IMG/VR virus record: IMGVR_UViG_3300037258_000066
Coordinates: 1-45,669 of that record
DNA from: a virus
Direction: 5' to 3' (one strand)
DNA: 45,669 nucleotides
The notes beneath the pieces are model-generated. The model saw only the letters and a list, made by a program, of their open reading frames with translations. It did no database searches and was not told the origin of the DNA. Every line of letters starts with the position of its first letter. Position 1 is the stretch's first letter. Positions 45,416 to 45,669 of the stretch are shown one piece after another. The position numbers and the translations under genes are program-made.

Positions 45416-45669
45416 TTACTTACTCGCCTCTCGCACTTTGAAGAATAGATAGCCTTGCTCGATAGCGTCATCGCAGCCGTCGTGAGTGTGCGGAGGTAAG
45501 CCTACGAACCACTCCTTCGGCATATTGCGTTTGGTTGCATCACGGTACGGGAGTTTGAGTACAGCGGCGGCGAAAGACTTGATGTCGATAGCCTGGAAGC
45601 CAAACGGGAAGCGATGCGCGAAGCGGTGACAGTACCAGTAGACCCAAGTGAAGTCGAAGCCAGACGGGT
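45416..45669 (-). CDS. DEDDh 3'-5' exonuclease, C-terminal part (continues at 1-428)
   Basis: This is the 3' end of the exonuclease that begins at 428. Bases 45543-45669 duplicate positions 1-127, and 45416-45542 hold the unique last 42 codons. The segment contains the third exonuclease motif, HTHDGCDDAIEQGYLFF, with H163 and D168. The stop is TAA at 45416-45418. The continuity of frame, catalytic motifs and total length (184 aa) across the join proves that the two window ends belong together. Confidence 0.88.
   Translation of the reverse strand, partial: PSGFDFTWVYWYCHRFAHRFPFGFQAIDIKSFAAAVLKLPYRDATKRNMPKEWFVGLPPHTHDGCDDAIEQGYLFFKVREASK
45543..45669. repeat. Right copy of 127-bp terminal direct repeat
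   Basis: Identical to positions 1-127. It marks closure of the assembled circle. It lies within the exonuclease gene, which is not a usual place for a physical end of a phage genome, so a circularly permuted (headful) or circular molecule is more likely than a fixed terminal repeat. Confidence 0.95.

Noticed and set aside
1-45669. Search by eye for CRISPR arrays, insertion sequences, an integrase or attachment sites
   Set aside because: No regularly spaced repeats, transposase, tyrosine or serine recombinase motifs or duplicated att-like cores were seen; the only long repeat is the 127-bp end overlap.

Overview
The window is the complete genome, in linear form, of a tailed dsDNA bacteriophage (Caudoviricetes). 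The last 127 bases (45543-45669) repeat the first 127 exactly. A DEDDh exonuclease gene reads through the join without interruption, so the molecule is circular or circularly permuted, with a unique length of 45,542 bp. A long tape measure protein, a tail tube protein, a tail completion protein and a frameshifted tail chaperone pair, with no sheath or baseplate-wedge genes, point to siphovirus morphology. I recognise no integrase, excisionase, DNA polymerase, primase, helicase or tRNA, so replication probably depends on the host. The host is not named by the sequence. TIG, choice-of-anchor-D, FN3 and other Ig-like secreted proteins in a GC-rich genome suggest a soil Gram-negative such as Acidobacteriota; this is inference only.

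Layout. All genes but one lie on the minus strand, usually joined by ATGA, GTGA or TGATG stop/start overlaps. On the circle this is one transcription direction. It starts at a near-consensus sigma70-type promoter (10270-10305) directly in front of a ribbon-helix-helix gene and runs leftward through the early genes (10.3 to 0 kb): small Cys-rich and membrane proteins, an HNH-like protein, a RecT-like annealing protein, an HTH replication protein, a C5 DNA methyltransferase, a J-domain protein, a PD-(D/E)XK-like nuclease, a MazG-like pyrophosphohydrolase and the exonuclease. It then crosses the join into 45-44 kb (small proteins) and 43.8-40.6 kb (three glycosyltransferases and a FkbM-type methyltransferase).

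The head genes follow (40.6-29.8 kb): TerS, TerL, portal-MuF fusion, two secreted proteins including a GH43-like beta-propeller, protease-scaffold fusion and major capsid protein. Next come the connector and tail genes (29.7-13.4 kb): connector, gp10-like, tail completion, tail tube, chaperones, tape measure, and then a tail-tip block in the order of gene transfer agents (DUF2460, DUF2163-like, NlpC/P60, large tip protein). Putative lysis genes end the unit (13.4-11.2 kb). The only plus-strand gene (10421-11149) encodes an Aur1-like PAP2 membrane phosphatase/transferase. Its likely promoter shares -35 bases with the early promoter.

Most notable: (1) four genes with Sec signal peptides set inside the virion operon; (2) two related hairpin plus U5GU5 elements immediately before the capsid and tail-tube genes; (3) a TerL frame without a usable ATG/GTG/TTG start; (4) divergent overlapping promoters at a ribbon-helix-helix gene whose mRNA looks leaderless; (5) a -1 frameshift at the tail chaperones; (6) several microproteins that fit exactly between their neighbours.
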